A DNA stretch of 21,052 bases from GCA-003244245 sp050700255 (GCA_050700255.1 JBOHGX010000061.1:1-21052); one strand, 5' to 3'. Counted from the stretch's first letter, positions 1 to 7,882 are shown. A program made the numbers and translations. Notes: a model not told the origin generated them from the letters alone.

Positions 1-598
1 TCGCCGACACGATCACGTACCGCAGCCCGAGCCGGTCGAAGATCTTGATGTATGCCTCGCGGTGGAGCCGGTAAGAGCGCGCCAATCCTTCCTCGGAGAG
101 GTCGAAGGAGTACGAGTCCTTCATCAAGAATTCCCGACCGCGCAAGATCCCGGCACGGGGGCGCTCCTCGTCGCGGTACTTGGTCTGCACCTGATAGAGA
201 ATCACCGGGTAGTCCTTGTAGGAGTTGAACTCACCCTTGACGGTGAGCGTGAACAGCTCCTCGTGGGTGGGGCCGAGCAGGTAGTCGCCACCCTTGCGGT
301 CGCGCAGCCGGAACAGGCTGGCGCCGTACTCGGTCCAGCGGCCGGTGGCCTGGTAGGGCTCCCGGGGCAGCAGAGCTGGAAACTGGATCTCCTGCCCTCC
401 GATCGCGTCCATCTCCTGACGCACCACTGCCTCGATGTTGCGCAGTACCCGTAGTCCAAGCGGCAGCCACGAGTAGACCCCCGGAGCGACGCGGCGGACG
501 TATCCGGCACGCACCAGCAGCTTGTGGCTGGGCACGTCGGCGTCGGCCGGATCCTCGCGCAAGGTGCGCAGGAACAACGTCGACAGCCTGGTGATCAT
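1..598 (-). CDS. proS: Prolyl-tRNA synthetase, N-terminal part (runs off the window)
   Basis: Cytoplasmic class II aminoacyl-tRNA synthetase that charges tRNA-Pro with proline. Translating the minus strand from the ATG at 598 gives 199 uninterrupted codons to the window edge. The start reads MITRLSTLFLRTLRE, followed by the ProS segments SHKLLVRAGYVRRVAPGVYS, GPTHEELFT (class II active-site region), YQVQTKYRDEERPRAGILRG (motif 2 region, with the ATP-contacting Arg in the RDE loop) and REFLMKDSYSF. These are diagnostic of bacterial ProS. A GAGGAG ribosome binding site lies about 10 bases upstream. The C-terminal editing and anticodon-binding domains lie outside the window. It is divergent from the M28 peptidase across a 120-bp spacer in which I see no clear promoter. 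Confidence 0.95.
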   Translation of the reverse strand, partial: MITRLSTLFLRTLREDPADADVPSHKLLVRAGYVRRVAPGVYSWLPLGLRVLRNIEAVVRQEMDAIGGQEIQFPALLPREPYQATGRWTEYGASLFRLRDRKGGDYLLGPTHEELFTLTVKGEFNSYKDYPVILYQVQTKYRDEERPRAGILRGREFLMKDSYSFDLSEEGLARSYRLHREAYIKIFDRLGLRYVIVSA

Positions 599-718
599 GC
601 TTTCGAGCTCCTCGGACACCACCCTCGCAAGGCTCGCAGCGTATCCGTCGCCTCGAAATGTCGGCGCTCCCGGTTACCGTCGCAGGCGTGAGTCTCGCGA
701 TCGGCATGGTGGCCTGCG

Positions 719-3001
719 TTGGCAGCCATCACGGGTAGCCGCGCGGCGGCCGCGCTGTTCGTCGTCGTGATCGCGGTGCTCACGCTGCTGTCCGAACGGC
801 CGCCGAGCCCAGTACCTGCATCGGCGCCGGCCCAGCAGTTCAGTGCACAGCGGGCGTTGGTTGCCTTGCGGGAGTTCGCCACCGAGCCTCGCCCGCTGGG
901 CAGCGCGGCCAGCGATCGCGCCCGGGACTACCTGATCGATGCACTGCGCTCGGGCGGTTTCTCGGTGCAGACCGACCGCGCGGTCGGAGCATTTAGCGCC
1001 GAGGGCGTCGCGGCCTTGGGCCGCGTGGACAACATCGTCGCCACCCTGCCCGGGCGGGACCCGACCGGCAGTGTCGTGCTCGCTGCACACTATGACTCGG
1101 TCGCGGCCGGCCCGGGTGCCTCCGACGACGGGGCCGCGATCGCCGCGATGCTGGAGACGGTGCGCGCGCTGCGCGGTGGTGATCAACTGCGCAACGATCT
1201 GGTGCTGCTGATCACCGATGGCGAAGAGGACGGCCTGCTCGGCGCTGCCGCCTTCGCCGACCAGTACACGCTGACCAGGCAGCGGGCGGTCGTGCTCAAC
1301 TGGGAGGCTCGCGGGGTCAGTGGCCCTTCGTTGATGTTCGAGACGTCGCGGGACAACGCGGCGCTGGTCGGCGTGTTCGCCGAGGCCGCACCGCACCCAC
1401 ACGGGAATTCCTCACTGATCGAGTTCTACCGGCTGCTGCCCAACAACACCGACTTCACCGAGTTCGCCGGGGCCGGCCTGCCCGGCATGAACTTCGCTTA
1501 CGTCGAAGGCGCGGCGCGCTACCACACCCCAGGCGACAGCATCGCCAACCTCGACCGGGCCAGCCTGCAGCACCACGGCGCGAACATGCTGGGGCTCACC
1601 CGCGCGCTGGGAAACATCGATCTGGCCACACTGACCGCCGACCGCGATGTGATCTTCTTCCGCTTCCTCGGACCCGTGATCATCTATCCGACCGCTCTGG
1701 TGTGGCCGCTGGCGCTGTCCGCCCTCATCGTGCTCGCCGGTGTGGTCGCGCTGGCCCGGCGCCGGCGGCAACTGAGCATTCCACGGCTGCTGCTCAGCGC
1801 CGTCTCGGTCGTGTTGCCGCTGGCTGCCGCCGCCGTGGCGGCCCAGGGCCTGTGGTGGGTCATGGTGGCGCTGCGACCCGACTACGCGGATAACCCGTTC
1901 CTTTATCGCCCGCAGCTCTACCAGTTGGCCGCCGCCGCGCTAGCCGGACTCGCGGTGCTGGCCTGGTACCTGCCGCTGCGGCGCCGGCTCGGCGCGGCCG
2001 CGCTGGCCTGCGGCCCGCTGGCCTGGCTAGCGCTGCTCAGCGTATTGAGCGCCTGGGTCGCACCCGCAACCTCGCACCTGGTCGCGTTGCCCGCGCTGTT
2101 CCTGGCCGGCGGGCTGGTCGCCCTGCTGGTATCACGACGTTCGGTGTGGCCGGTGGTAGTGATAACCGCCGGCATCATCCCGTCCGTCGTGCTGCTGATG
2201 CCGGTGGGCGTGGCCACCTTCGACGCCGCGGGACTGCCAGGGGGCGGGGCGGCCGCGGTGCTGCTGGCCCTGTTCGGGCTCACCCTGCTGCCGCTGGTCG
2301 AGTTGCTCCTTCCACCTGTAGCGCAGCCCCTCGGCAAGCGTCGCGCCGTGCTGGTCGCGGTTGCCGGAATGGTCCTGGTGCTCTCCCTGACCGGGGCCGG
2401 CCTGGCCGTGGACCGGGTCGATGCGGCCCATCCACGCCGGGTGAACCTGACATATGTGCTGGATAGCGACACCGGCCAGGCCCACTGGATCAGCCGGGAT
2501 ACCGAACCAGCCGAATGGACCCGCACCTATGTGACCGAACATTCCGAGTCCCCCGTGGTCGGTTTCGAGGACGGTCCGGTGTGGACAGGCCCGGCCCCCG
2601 CTGTGCCCGTACCCACTCCCGAGGTAACCCTGCGGTTCCGGCAGAACAACACCGTCGAGCTGCATGTCTCCTCGCCGCGCTCCGCCCCGACGGTGGTCCT
2701 GCGGGTCGACCACCGCATCGACGAGGTCACCGTCACCGCACCCGGGCTCGCCCCCGCGGCCGTCACCCTCGTAGGCACCGGACAAGGTCGATGGCCCACC
2801 GAGGTGCGCTTCAGCGACCTGCCGCCCGAGGGCATCGACCTCACGCTGGGCACGACACATCAGGGTCCGCTGCGGATCTCCGTCTACGACCAGACCCACG
2901 GGCTGGCTGACGTCCCCGGCTTCCAGCCCCGCCCACCGGTCCTCGAGCCACGGCACTCGGACAGCGACACCGTTGTCGTGGCGCGGACCTACGAGTTCTG
3001 A
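719..3001 (+). CDS. Membrane-anchored M28-family zinc metallopeptidase (760 aa)
   Basis: Predicted aminopeptidase-type metallopeptidase whose catalytic domain faces outside the cell. An N-terminal hydrophobic anchor (about residues 8-24) precedes the M28 domain. The di-zinc ligands are visible: His124 and Asp126 in AAHYDS, Asp136 in GASDDGAA, Glu169/Glu170 in DGEEDG (general base and ligand), and His269 in YHTPGDS. From about residue 315 to 580 there are roughly eight hydrophobic helices, then a soluble C-terminal domain of about 180 residues. This architecture (peptidase, polytopic membrane part, beta-rich tail) resembles Fxna-like M28 proteins. The start is the TTG at 719, because an in-frame stop lies at 689-691 and no earlier ATG or GTG fits; a later GTG is possible. 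The natural substrate is unknown. No operon partner is evident: the next gene is 225 bp away. Confidence 0.85.
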   Translation: MAAITGSRAAAALFVVVIAVLTLLSERPPSPVPASAPAQQFSAQRALVALREFATEPRPLGSAASDRARDYLIDALRSGGFSVQTDRAVGAFSAEGVAALGRVDNIVATLPGRDPTGSVVLAAHYDSVAAGPGASDDGAAIAAMLETVRALRGGDQLRNDLVLLITDGEEDGLLGAAAFADQYTLTRQRAVVLNWEARGVSGPSLMFETSRDNAALVGVFAEAAPHPHGNSSLIEFYRLLPNNTDFTEFAGAGLPGMNFAYVEGAARYHTPGDSIANLDRASLQHHGANMLGLTRALGNIDLATLTADRDVIFFRFLGPVIIYPTALVWPLALSALIVLAGVVALARRRRQLSIPRLLLSAVSVVLPLAAAAVAAQGLWWVMVALRPDYADNPFLYRPQLYQLAAAALAGLAVLAWYLPLRRRLGAAALACGPLAWLALLSVLSAWVAPATSHLVALPALFLAGGLVALLVSRRSVWPVVVITAGIIPSVVLLMPVGVATFDAAGLPGGGAAAVLLALFGLTLLPLVELLLPPVAQPLGKRRAVLVAVAGMVLVLSLTGAGLAVDRVDAAHPRRVNLTYVLDSDTGQAHWISRDTEPAEWTRTYVTEHSESPVVGFEDGPVWTGPAPAVPVPTPEVTLRFRQNNTVELHVSSPRSAPTVVLRVDHRIDEVTVTAPGLAPAAVTLVGTGQGRWPTEVRFSDLPPEGIDLTLGTTHQGPLRISVYDQTHGLADVPGFQPRPPVLEPRHSDSDTVVVARTYEF

Positions 3002-3019
3002 GCCAGGAACGCTGAAAAT

Positions 3020-3035
3020 CGGTGGCCCACCACCG
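3020..3035 (+). terminator. Short hairpin after the M28 peptidase gene
   Basis: A perfect 6-bp stem CGGTGG / CCACCG closes a CCCA loop 19 bases after the peptidase stop codon. There is no T-tract, as is usual for high-GC actinomycete terminators. The role is inferred from position only. Confidence 0.3.
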
Positions 3036-3127
3036 GCGTGTCGGGCCACGCTGTACCTCACGATGACGGCAGGTGCCCGCCGCGCGGGCCCCAACGATAG
3101 GCAAACAGCGGGAGGAGGCGAGAGGCC

Positions 3128-3187
3128 ATGGCTGCCAGTGGTGTGCAGCTCAACGTGACCTCACACTCCCGCCATCCGGCCGGCTGA
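3128..3187 (+). CDS. Candidate 19-codon leader peptide upstream of the RIO kinase
   Basis: An ATG at 3128 opens a 19-codon frame (MAASGVQLNVTSHSRHPAG) ending in TGA at 3185-3187, 39 bases before the RIO kinase start. A strong GGAGGAGG ribosome binding site (3111-3118) lies about 9 bases upstream of the ATG, better than those of many large genes here. The peptide matches no family I know, including the Cys-rich actinobacterial sulfur leaders. It could be a regulatory leader whose translation affects the hairpin at 3198-3213. It could also be chance, as it is too short for coding statistics. Confidence 0.3.
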   Translation: MAASGVQLNVTSHSRHPAG

Positions 3188-3197
3188 TCTCTGCTTC

Positions 3198-3218
3198 TGG
3201 GTGGCGTCACCCAAGGAG
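3198..3218 (+). promoter_or_regulatory. Hairpin abutting the RIO kinase ribosome binding site
   Basis: TGGGTG (3198-3203) pairs perfectly with CACCCA (3208-3213) around a 4-base loop. The downstream arm shares its last base with the AAGGAG Shine-Dalgarno (3213-3218), which sits 8 bases before the ATG at 3227. Folding would place a stable stem directly against the ribosome binding site. A translational control role is inferred. Confidence 0.35.
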
Positions 3219-3226
3219 CCCTTCCG

Positions 3227-4126
3227 ATGCCCCAGCATGACCGGCTGCCAATACGGCGCAGCCGCTTCGATGAGCCCGGCACCCGCCGGCATCGGCGCCA
3301 TTTCGACGACGACGAACCACCAGCCCGCACCCCGGCTGTCCCGCTCTCCGATGACGATCCGATCGACGGGGACCGATGGACGACCTGGGACGTGGCACAG
3401 CACGGCCCGACACCTCACCCGGATTGGCTGGTTACCGAGCTTGCCGCGGTCGACACCGACCTCGGTGTACTCAAGACCGGCAAAGAAGCTGACGTGCATC
3501 TGGTGCAGCGCGCAGTACCCGGCACGTCGCGATCCTGCCTGCTCGCCGCTAAGCGCTACCGCACAGCCGAGCACCGGATGTTTCACCGCGACGCCGCCTA
3601 CATCGAGGGCCGGCGGGTGCGTCGCTCCCGGGAGACGCGGGCGATGGCGCGGCGCACTGCGTTCGGTCGCGATTTGCTGTCCGGGCAGTGGGCGGCTGCG
3701 GAGTTCAGCGCGCTATGCAGGCTGTGGCGCCTCGGTGCCCCTGTGCCCTACCCGGCGCAGCTGCACGGGACCGAGCTATTGCTGGAGTACCTCGCCGAGC
3801 CGGACGGCCAAGCGGCTCCCCGGCTGGCGCAGCTGCGGCCCGATCCCGCAGCGCTTCGCACGTTGTGGGACCAGCTCATCGACGCCCTGGCGTTACTCAC
3901 CGACGAGGGCCTGGCGCACGGCGACCTGTCCCCATTCAACCTGCTGGTGCACCGCGGGCGATTGGTGCTCATCGACCTACCACAGGTGGTGGACATCGTC
4001 GCCAACCCGCAGGGACCGGCATTCCTCGCGCGGGACATACGGATCGTGACCGACTGGTTCACCGCCCACGGGCTGCCACAGGAGGCAACGCGCGCATTGG
4101 CGCGCGTTACTCGTGAGTGGCGTTGA
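3227..4126 (+). CDS. RIO-family serine protein kinase (299 aa)
   Basis: Cytoplasmic atypical protein kinase of the RIO family. Visible signature elements are the nucleotide loop TGKEADVH (84-91), the ATP-anchoring Lys109 in LAAKRYR, the catalytic loop HGDLSPFN (231-238, catalytic Asp233 and metal-binding Asn238) and the metal-binding Asp250 in LIDLPQ. The first ~70 residues are charged and probably disordered (RHRRHFDDDEPP). Length is typical for bacterial RIO proteins, which are shorter than eukaryotic RIO1. The start is supported by AAGGAG 8 bases upstream. In eukaryotes and archaea RIO kinases act in small-subunit ribosome maturation. The bacterial substrate is not settled, so function beyond kinase is inference. 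It is convergent with the siroheme synthase gene, with stop codons 15 bases apart. Confidence 0.88.
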   Translation: MPQHDRLPIRRSRFDEPGTRRHRRHFDDDEPPARTPAVPLSDDDPIDGDRWTTWDVAQHGPTPHPDWLVTELAAVDTDLGVLKTGKEADVHLVQRAVPGTSRSCLLAAKRYRTAEHRMFHRDAAYIEGRRVRRSRETRAMARRTAFGRDLLSGQWAAAEFSALCRLWRLGAPVPYPAQLHGTELLLEYLAEPDGQAAPRLAQLRPDPAALRTLWDQLIDALALLTDEGLAHGDLSPFNLLVHRGRLVLIDLPQVVDIVANPQGPAFLARDIRIVTDWFTAHGLPQEATRALARVTREWR

Positions 4127-4155
4127 GTGCTGGAACACTGTTACTCACTCACGAG
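4110..4155. terminator. Bidirectional terminator candidate spanning both stop codons
   Basis: CTCGTGAGTG (4110-4119) and CACTCACGAG (4146-4155) form a perfect 10-bp stem. The 26-base loop can itself form a small AGTG/CACT stem. The element covers the end of the RIO gene (stop 4124-4126) and of the convergent siroheme synthase gene (stop 4141-4143), the expected place for a shared terminator. Confidence 0.45.
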
Positions 4156-5352
4156 GGCCACAACTGGGCCAATGACGACGATCGCGGGTGGGCGGATCCC
4201 ACCACGCGCGACATCTGCCGCTACGTCCGCCAGCGTCGAACACACCGTCTGCTGGCTGCGCAGGGTGCCGTCAGCGATCACGGCAACCGGGCTGTCCGGT
4301 GCCCGGCCGTGGGCGACCAGTACGTCGGCGAACGCACCGATCCGCTCGACCGCCATGAGCAGGATCAGGGTGCCGCGCAGCCGCCCGAGCGCTGGCCAGT
4401 CGACCAGCGAGGTGGGATCGTCCGGCGCCACATGCCCGGAGACGACGACGAACTCGTGGGCGACGCCGCGGTGAGTGACCGGGATACCCGCCGCGGCGGG
4501 GACTGAGATGGCGCTGGTGACGCCGGGTACCACGGTGACCGGCACCCCGGCGGCCGCACAAGCCAGCAACTCCTCGAAGCCCCGCCCGAAGACGTAGGGA
4601 TCGCCACCTTTGAGCCGCACCACGAATCGGCCGGCCCTGGCGTGTTCAATGAGCTGCGCGTTGATCTGTTCCTGGGCCATCGCGCGGCCGTAGGGCACTT
4701 TCGCGGCGTCGATCACCGTGACATGCGCGCCGAGCTCGTCGAGGAGCTCTCGAGGAGCGAGCCGGTCGGCCACCACAACGTCGGCGCGGGCCAGCAACCG
4801 CCGGCCGCGCACGGTGATCAGGTCGGGGTCGCCCGGTCCCGCGCCGACCAACGCCACGCCGGGGATAGCGACGTGGTCTTCGGCGTCCGGAGCGTCATCG
4901 ACTACCCCGGTGCGCAGTGCTTCGATCAGCGCATCCCGGACAGCGGCAGAACGGCGTGGGCGGCGCCCGGCAAGAACGCCGACGAGTAACCCTTCGTGTT
5001 CCCCGGTGGCCGCGGTGACCGCGCTGCCACCGGTCGAATCATCGGCCCGCACGCAGAACACCCGCCGCCGCTGCGCCTCGGCGGCCACTGCGGCGTTGAC
5101 CGCGGGGGCGGAGCTGCAAGCCAGCGCGTACCAGGCGCCGTCGAGGTCTCCATCGGCGTAGTTCCGGACCGCCCAGCGCAGTTCGCCCGCTCTAGCCATC
5201 GACTCCACCGCCGGGGTGGCCTCGGGGGCCACCAGCAGCACGTCGGCGCCGGCCGCGATCAGTCGCGGCAGCCGGCGTTGGGCGACCGTGCCCGCGCCGA
5301 CCACGACGACCAAGCGCCCGGCGAGGTGCAGCCCGACCAGGTACGGCTTCAC
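4141..5352 (-). CDS. cobA/cysG: Two-domain siroheme synthase: precorrin-2 dehydrogenase + uroporphyrinogen-III C-methyltransferase
   Basis: A 403-aa cytoplasmic enzyme at the siroheme/cobalamin branch point. The N-terminal domain (about 1-150) is a CysG-type NAD-dependent precorrin-2 dehydrogenase/ferrochelatase with the Rossmann motif GAGTVA (19-24) and an acidic pair at Asp104-Asp105 near the position of the CysG catalytic Asp. The C-terminal domain is an S-adenosylmethionine-dependent SUMT, with GAGPGDPDLIT (170-180), VVRLKGGDPYVFGRG, VVPGVTSAISVPAAAGIPVTHRG and a VSGH strand, all canonical. It methylates uroporphyrinogen III at C2 and C7 to precorrin-2. The start codon overlaps the cobH stop by 4 bp (ATGA), so the two are translationally coupled. 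It is shorter than E. coli CysG (457 aa), mostly in the N-terminal half. Confidence 0.92.
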   Translation of the reverse strand: MKPYLVGLHLAGRLVVVVGAGTVAQRRLPRLIAAGADVLLVAPEATPAVESMARAGELRWAVRNYADGDLDGAWYALACSSAPAVNAAVAAEAQRRRVFCVRADDSTGGSAVTAATGEHEGLLVGVLAGRRPRRSAAVRDALIEALRTGVVDDAPDAEDHVAIPGVALVGAGPGDPDLITVRGRRLLARADVVVADRLAPRELLDELGAHVTVIDAAKVPYGRAMAQEQINAQLIEHARAGRFVVRLKGGDPYVFGRGFEELLACAAAGVPVTVVPGVTSAISVPAAAGIPVTHRGVAHEFVVVSGHVAPDDPTSLVDWPALGRLRGTLILLMAVERIGAFADVLVAHGRAPDSPVAVIADGTLRSQQTVCSTLADVAADVARGGIRPPAIVVIGPVVALVSE

Positions 5353-5939
5353 CGGGCCTGCTCCCAGTACAGCAGCGCGTTCACCGCCGCCGCAGCGACC
5401 GCGGCACCGCCCTTGGCGCTGCGGTTGGACAGTGCCGGCAAACCTGACTCCCGCAGCACCGCCTTGGCCTTGGCAGCGTCAACGAAACCCACCGGCAACC
5501 CGATGACCAGCGCGGGTCGCACCAGGCCGTCCGCGGCGAGTCGGATCAGTTCGCGCAGCGCCGTCGGGGCGTTGCCCACGGCCCACACCGCCCCCTGGGA
5601 GTGCTCAGCCGCGGCCGCCCGGATCCCCGCAGCGGACCGGGTCAGCCCCTCGGGCGGGTCACCGGCCAAGTCCAGCGCGACCACACACCGCCGCGACGTG
5701 ATCCCGGCAGCGAGCATCCGGGCATCGACCACCAGTGGAGTCCCTGACGCCAGCGCCTGTTGCCCGGCACACAGCGCCTCCTCGTCGCAGATCAGGTCCG
5801 TGGCATAGTCGAGGTCCGCACTGGTGTGGATCACCCGCTCAATCACTGCGCGGGTGTGCGGCGGGAGTGCCTCGGTGTTCACTTTCGATCGCAGGATCCG
5901 GTATGACTCGATCTCGATCGGGTGTTGGGCCCGCGTCAC
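5349..5939 (-). CDS. cobH: Precorrin-8X methylmutase
   Basis: Moves the C11 methyl group to C12 to give hydrogenobyrinic acid, or the cobalt equivalent when it acts as CbiC. The 196-aa protein starts at a GTG (MTRAQHPIEIESYRI). The family signature RVIHTSADLDYA contains the catalytic His38 and the conserved Arg35 nearby. Further family segments are VVDARMLAAGI, GNAPTALREL and GLPVGFVDAAKAKAVL. Length is close to the usual ~210 aa. A GA-rich ribosome binding site precedes the start. It heads a two-gene minus-strand operon with the siroheme synthase and is divergent from the 77-aa gene at 6007 across 67 bp. Confidence 0.93.
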   Translation of the reverse strand: MTRAQHPIEIESYRILRSKVNTEALPPHTRAVIERVIHTSADLDYATDLICDEEALCAGQQALASGTPLVVDARMLAAGITSRRCVVALDLAGDPPEGLTRSAAGIRAAAAEHSQGAVWAVGNAPTALRELIRLAADGLVRPALVIGLPVGFVDAAKAKAVLRESGLPALSNRSAKGGAAVAAAAVNALLYWEQAR

Positions 5940-6006
5940 GTCATCCCCTCTCTGCCCCTAGGAGATTGTCGCCACACTAGGTGCAGCGCCGAACGGAGAC
6001 CCGCAG
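5940..6006. promoter_or_regulatory. Short divergent intergenic region between cobH and the plus-strand run
   Basis: These 67 bp must carry the promoter for cobH and possibly for the plus-strand genes. On the minus strand GACAAT (5970-5965) resembles a -10 box, with TTCGGC (5993-5988) 17 bases upstream as a poor -35. No B12-box or room for a cobalamin riboswitch is present. The promoter call is weak; the divergent layout is certain. Confidence 0.3.
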
Positions 6007-6240
6007 ATGAACGCCGAAGATGAACTGGCCACCCAGTATGTGCTCGCCCGGCGCCTGCGTCCCGATCTCGACGGACCTGAGCTCGCTCAACTGATCATGT
6101 CGAGGCTCAACGAGGAACAGTTGCTCCGCTACGCCGAAGACGCCCTCGCCTGGGCACCGCATCCGGCCGACCGCCAGGAACTTGCGCTGCGCTACGTGCT
6201 GAACTTCGTGCTCGCCATGGAAACCGACCCAGACGAGTAG
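6007..6240 (+). CDS. Small acidic protein of unknown function (77 aa)
   Basis: I do not recognise a family. The protein is soluble, acidic and predicted largely helical (ELAQLIMSRLNEEQLLRYAED, HPADRQELALRYVLNFVLAME), with no cysteines, no signal peptide and no membrane segment. The ATG at 6007 follows GGAG about 8 bases upstream. Composition and codon use match the neighbouring chromosomal genes. Its position, divergent from cobH and at the head of the stretch leading into the cobalamin genes, could mean a role in their regulation or assembly, but nothing in the sequence proves that. The next gene follows after 129 bp of AT-richer DNA, so it may be transcribed alone. Confidence 0.7.
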   Translation: MNAEDELATQYVLARRLRPDLDGPELAQLIMSRLNEEQLLRYAEDALAWAPHPADRQELALRYVLNFVLAMETDPDE

Positions 6241-6369
6241 TTGGGGCTCGCGCAGCGCATACAGGTCGGGCAATATACATCTATGAGGGGACATTCTTCG
6301 ATTGATCAATATCACACAGGGTATTCGAGAGTGGAACCCTGTAAGCAGCCGGTAACCGCTCGCCGACTG
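6241..6369 (+). promoter_or_regulatory. AT-rich leader/promoter region of the SOD-like gene
   Basis: The segment about 6268-6330 is much more AT-rich than its surroundings and holds a perfect 10-bp palindrome ATTGATCAAT (6301-6310). A promoter or operator for the SOD-like gene is likely here, but I cannot assign confident -35/-10 boxes. In-frame alternative starts for the downstream gene lie at 6283 (ATG) and 6331 (GTG). Confidence 0.35.
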
Positions 6370-6990
6370 ATGTGTCGGCGGCTCACACTCGCAATGGTCA
6401 CCGCGGCCGTCGCCGTCGGGCCGATGGCGTGCGGGTACCAGGGCCTGAGCCTACCCGCCCAAAGTGCGATCACTCTGCGGGGCCAGGGCGCGCTCACCGA
6501 ACCCAATCCCGACTCCAACGCCATGACGTACAACCCGGAATTGGCGCCGACCGGCGCACGGTTGGCAATCACCATGATCCCGTCGGGGACGTCAACCGAC
6601 GTGGAGTTCACCGTCAACGGGTTGCAGCCCAACCGGGGTTACGCGGTGCACACGCACCAAAACACCTGTAGCGAAAATCCCGACTTCGCTGGGGGGCACT
6701 ACCAGAATGTGATCGATCCCGCCGCCACGCAGCAACAACCATCGGTCAATCCGGAATACGCCAACCCGAACAACGAAATCTGGCTGGACCTGCGCACTGA
6801 CGCAGCCGGCTCAGCCACGACGCGCGTCACGGTGCCCTTCGTCTTCACCGACCGGGGACCTGGATCGGTCGTGGTGCACGAGGCGGAGCAGACCGCTACC
6901 GGCCCGGGCCAGGCAGGCGAGGCGGGCGCCCGGATCGCGTGCCTTACTCTGTCCGCCGACCGACCACAGGACAACACTCTGCTGGACTAG
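6370..6990 (+). CDS. Secreted/lipoprotein Cu-Zn superoxide dismutase-family protein, zinc site lost
   Basis: Extracytoplasmic SodC-fold protein of 206 aa. An N-terminal signal sequence (RRLTLAMVTAAVAVGPMAC) ends at Cys21 in a weak lipobox (M-A-C). The copper ligands of the family are in order: His94 and His96 (AVHTH), His110 (AGGHY) and His170 (VVVHE). Cys100 and Cys191 match the structural disulfide, and Arg188 before IAC matches the active-site Arg. The His/His/Asp loop that binds zinc is absent: no His occurs between 110 and 170, and the segment instead reads PNNEIWLDL. That pattern fits copper-only SOD-like proteins, with dismutase activity inferred. I chose the ATG at 6370 because the signal peptide begins cleanly there; 6331 or 6283 would add an unusual N-terminus. 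The cobM start follows after 67 bp. Confidence 0.75.
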   Translation: MCRRLTLAMVTAAVAVGPMACGYQGLSLPAQSAITLRGQGALTEPNPDSNAMTYNPELAPTGARLAITMIPSGTSTDVEFTVNGLQPNRGYAVHTHQNTCSENPDFAGGHYQNVIDPAATQQQPSVNPEYANPNNEIWLDLRTDAAGSATTRVTVPFVFTDRGPGSVVVHEAEQTATGPGQAGEAGARIACLTLSADRPQDNTLLD

Positions 6991-7057
6991 GAGGACCGGC
7001 CACCTGATAGGGGGCGGCGTTCACGGGCGACGGAGTCCCGGGAGATGGGATGGCCTG

Positions 7058-7882
7058 ATGCGACCGGCTACGGGGCTGATCTCGTTCGTGGGCGCCGGAC
7101 CTGGCGCGGCAGACCTGATCACCTTACGTGGGGCGCAGCGGCTGGCGGCTGCTGACGTGGTGGTCTGGGCGTCCTCCCTGGTACCTGCTGCCGTGCTCGA
7201 GCATTGCGGCGAAGGTGCCGAGGTGCACGACTCGGCAGGGATGACGCTGGAGGACGTGCTCGCGGTGTATGAGGCGCACCCGGACGCGGCGGTCGCGCGG
7301 CTGCATTCCGGGGACGTCTCGCTGTACTCCGCGCTGACCGAGCAGATCGCCTGGTGCGCCGAGCACGAGCGGAGCTTCGAGATCGTGCCCGGGGTGGGCT
7401 CGCTCGCCGCCGCCGCGGCTACTGCGGGGGTTGAGCTCACCGTGCCCGGAGTGGCACAGAGCGCGGTGCTCACCCGGCTTGGCGGCGGCCGGACCGCGGG
7501 GTCGATGCCCGCCGGGCACAGCATCGCCGACTTCGCCCGTCACGGCACCACGATGGCCGTCTACCTGTCCGCGGCACGACCCGCCACGCTCCGCGAGGAG
7601 CTCCTGGCCGGCTACCCGCCGCAGACTCCCGCGATCATCGTCGCGAAAGCCAGCTGGCCGGACGAGACCGTGATCACCACCACGGTGGACGGCCTGGCCG
7701 ACGCGCTGACCGCGTCCGGCATCCGCACCGCCGCACTGGTGCTGGTGGGGCCGGCGCTGTCCGGTGCAGGAGGCCGCAGCCGGCTTTATGACCCCATCTA
7801 CTCGCACGGCTGCCGCCGCCGATCGGTACCCGGGAGCACGGCCGGGCGGGCCATCCCCGCCGACAAGAGAAGGCTGCCGTGA
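7058..7882 (+). CDS. cobM: Precorrin-4 C11-methyltransferase
   Basis: S-adenosylmethionine-dependent tetrapyrrole methylase (CobM/CbiF) that methylates C11 of precorrin-4 or cobalt-precorrin-4. The fold motifs are clear: VGAGPGAADLITLRG near residue 11, LHSGDVSLYSA, EIVPGVGSLAAAAA and the CobM-type tail YDPIYSHGCRRR. About 20 extra residues follow that tail (ending ADKRRLP), making the 274-aa protein slightly longer than typical. A purine-rich GGGAGATGGGATGG ribosome binding site precedes the ATG. The gene opens the tightly coupled plus-strand cobalamin run. Its TGA overlaps a GTG that begins a 13-codon mini-ORF leading into cobJ. Confidence 0.92.
   Translation: MRPATGLISFVGAGPGAADLITLRGAQRLAAADVVVWASSLVPAAVLEHCGEGAEVHDSAGMTLEDVLAVYEAHPDAAVARLHSGDVSLYSALTEQIAWCAEHERSFEIVPGVGSLAAAAATAGVELTVPGVAQSAVLTRLGGGRTAGSMPAGHSIADFARHGTTMAVYLSAARPATLREELLAGYPPQTPAIIVAKASWPDETVITTTVDGLADALTASGIRTAALVLVGPALSGAGGRSRLYDPIYSHGCRRRSVPGSTAGRAIPADKRRLP

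Noticed and set aside
2132..3094. 320-codon minus-strand frame opposite the M28 peptidase
   Set aside because: No recognisable motifs and composition typical of antisense frames in high-GC DNA; the plus-strand gene is strongly supported.
6241..6369. N-terminal extension of the SOD-like protein back to 6241
   Set aside because: It would put 43 residues with AT-rich, promoter-like coding in front of a clean signal peptide beginning at 6370.
6985..7012. Sequence resembling a B12-box (GGAGGACCGGCC followed by CACCTG) before cobM, as for a cobalamin riboswitch
   Set aside because: Only 67 bp separate the SOD-like stop from cobM. The conserved 5' core elements of the riboswitch are not found upstream, where the sequence is coding. 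A short chance match is the better explanation.
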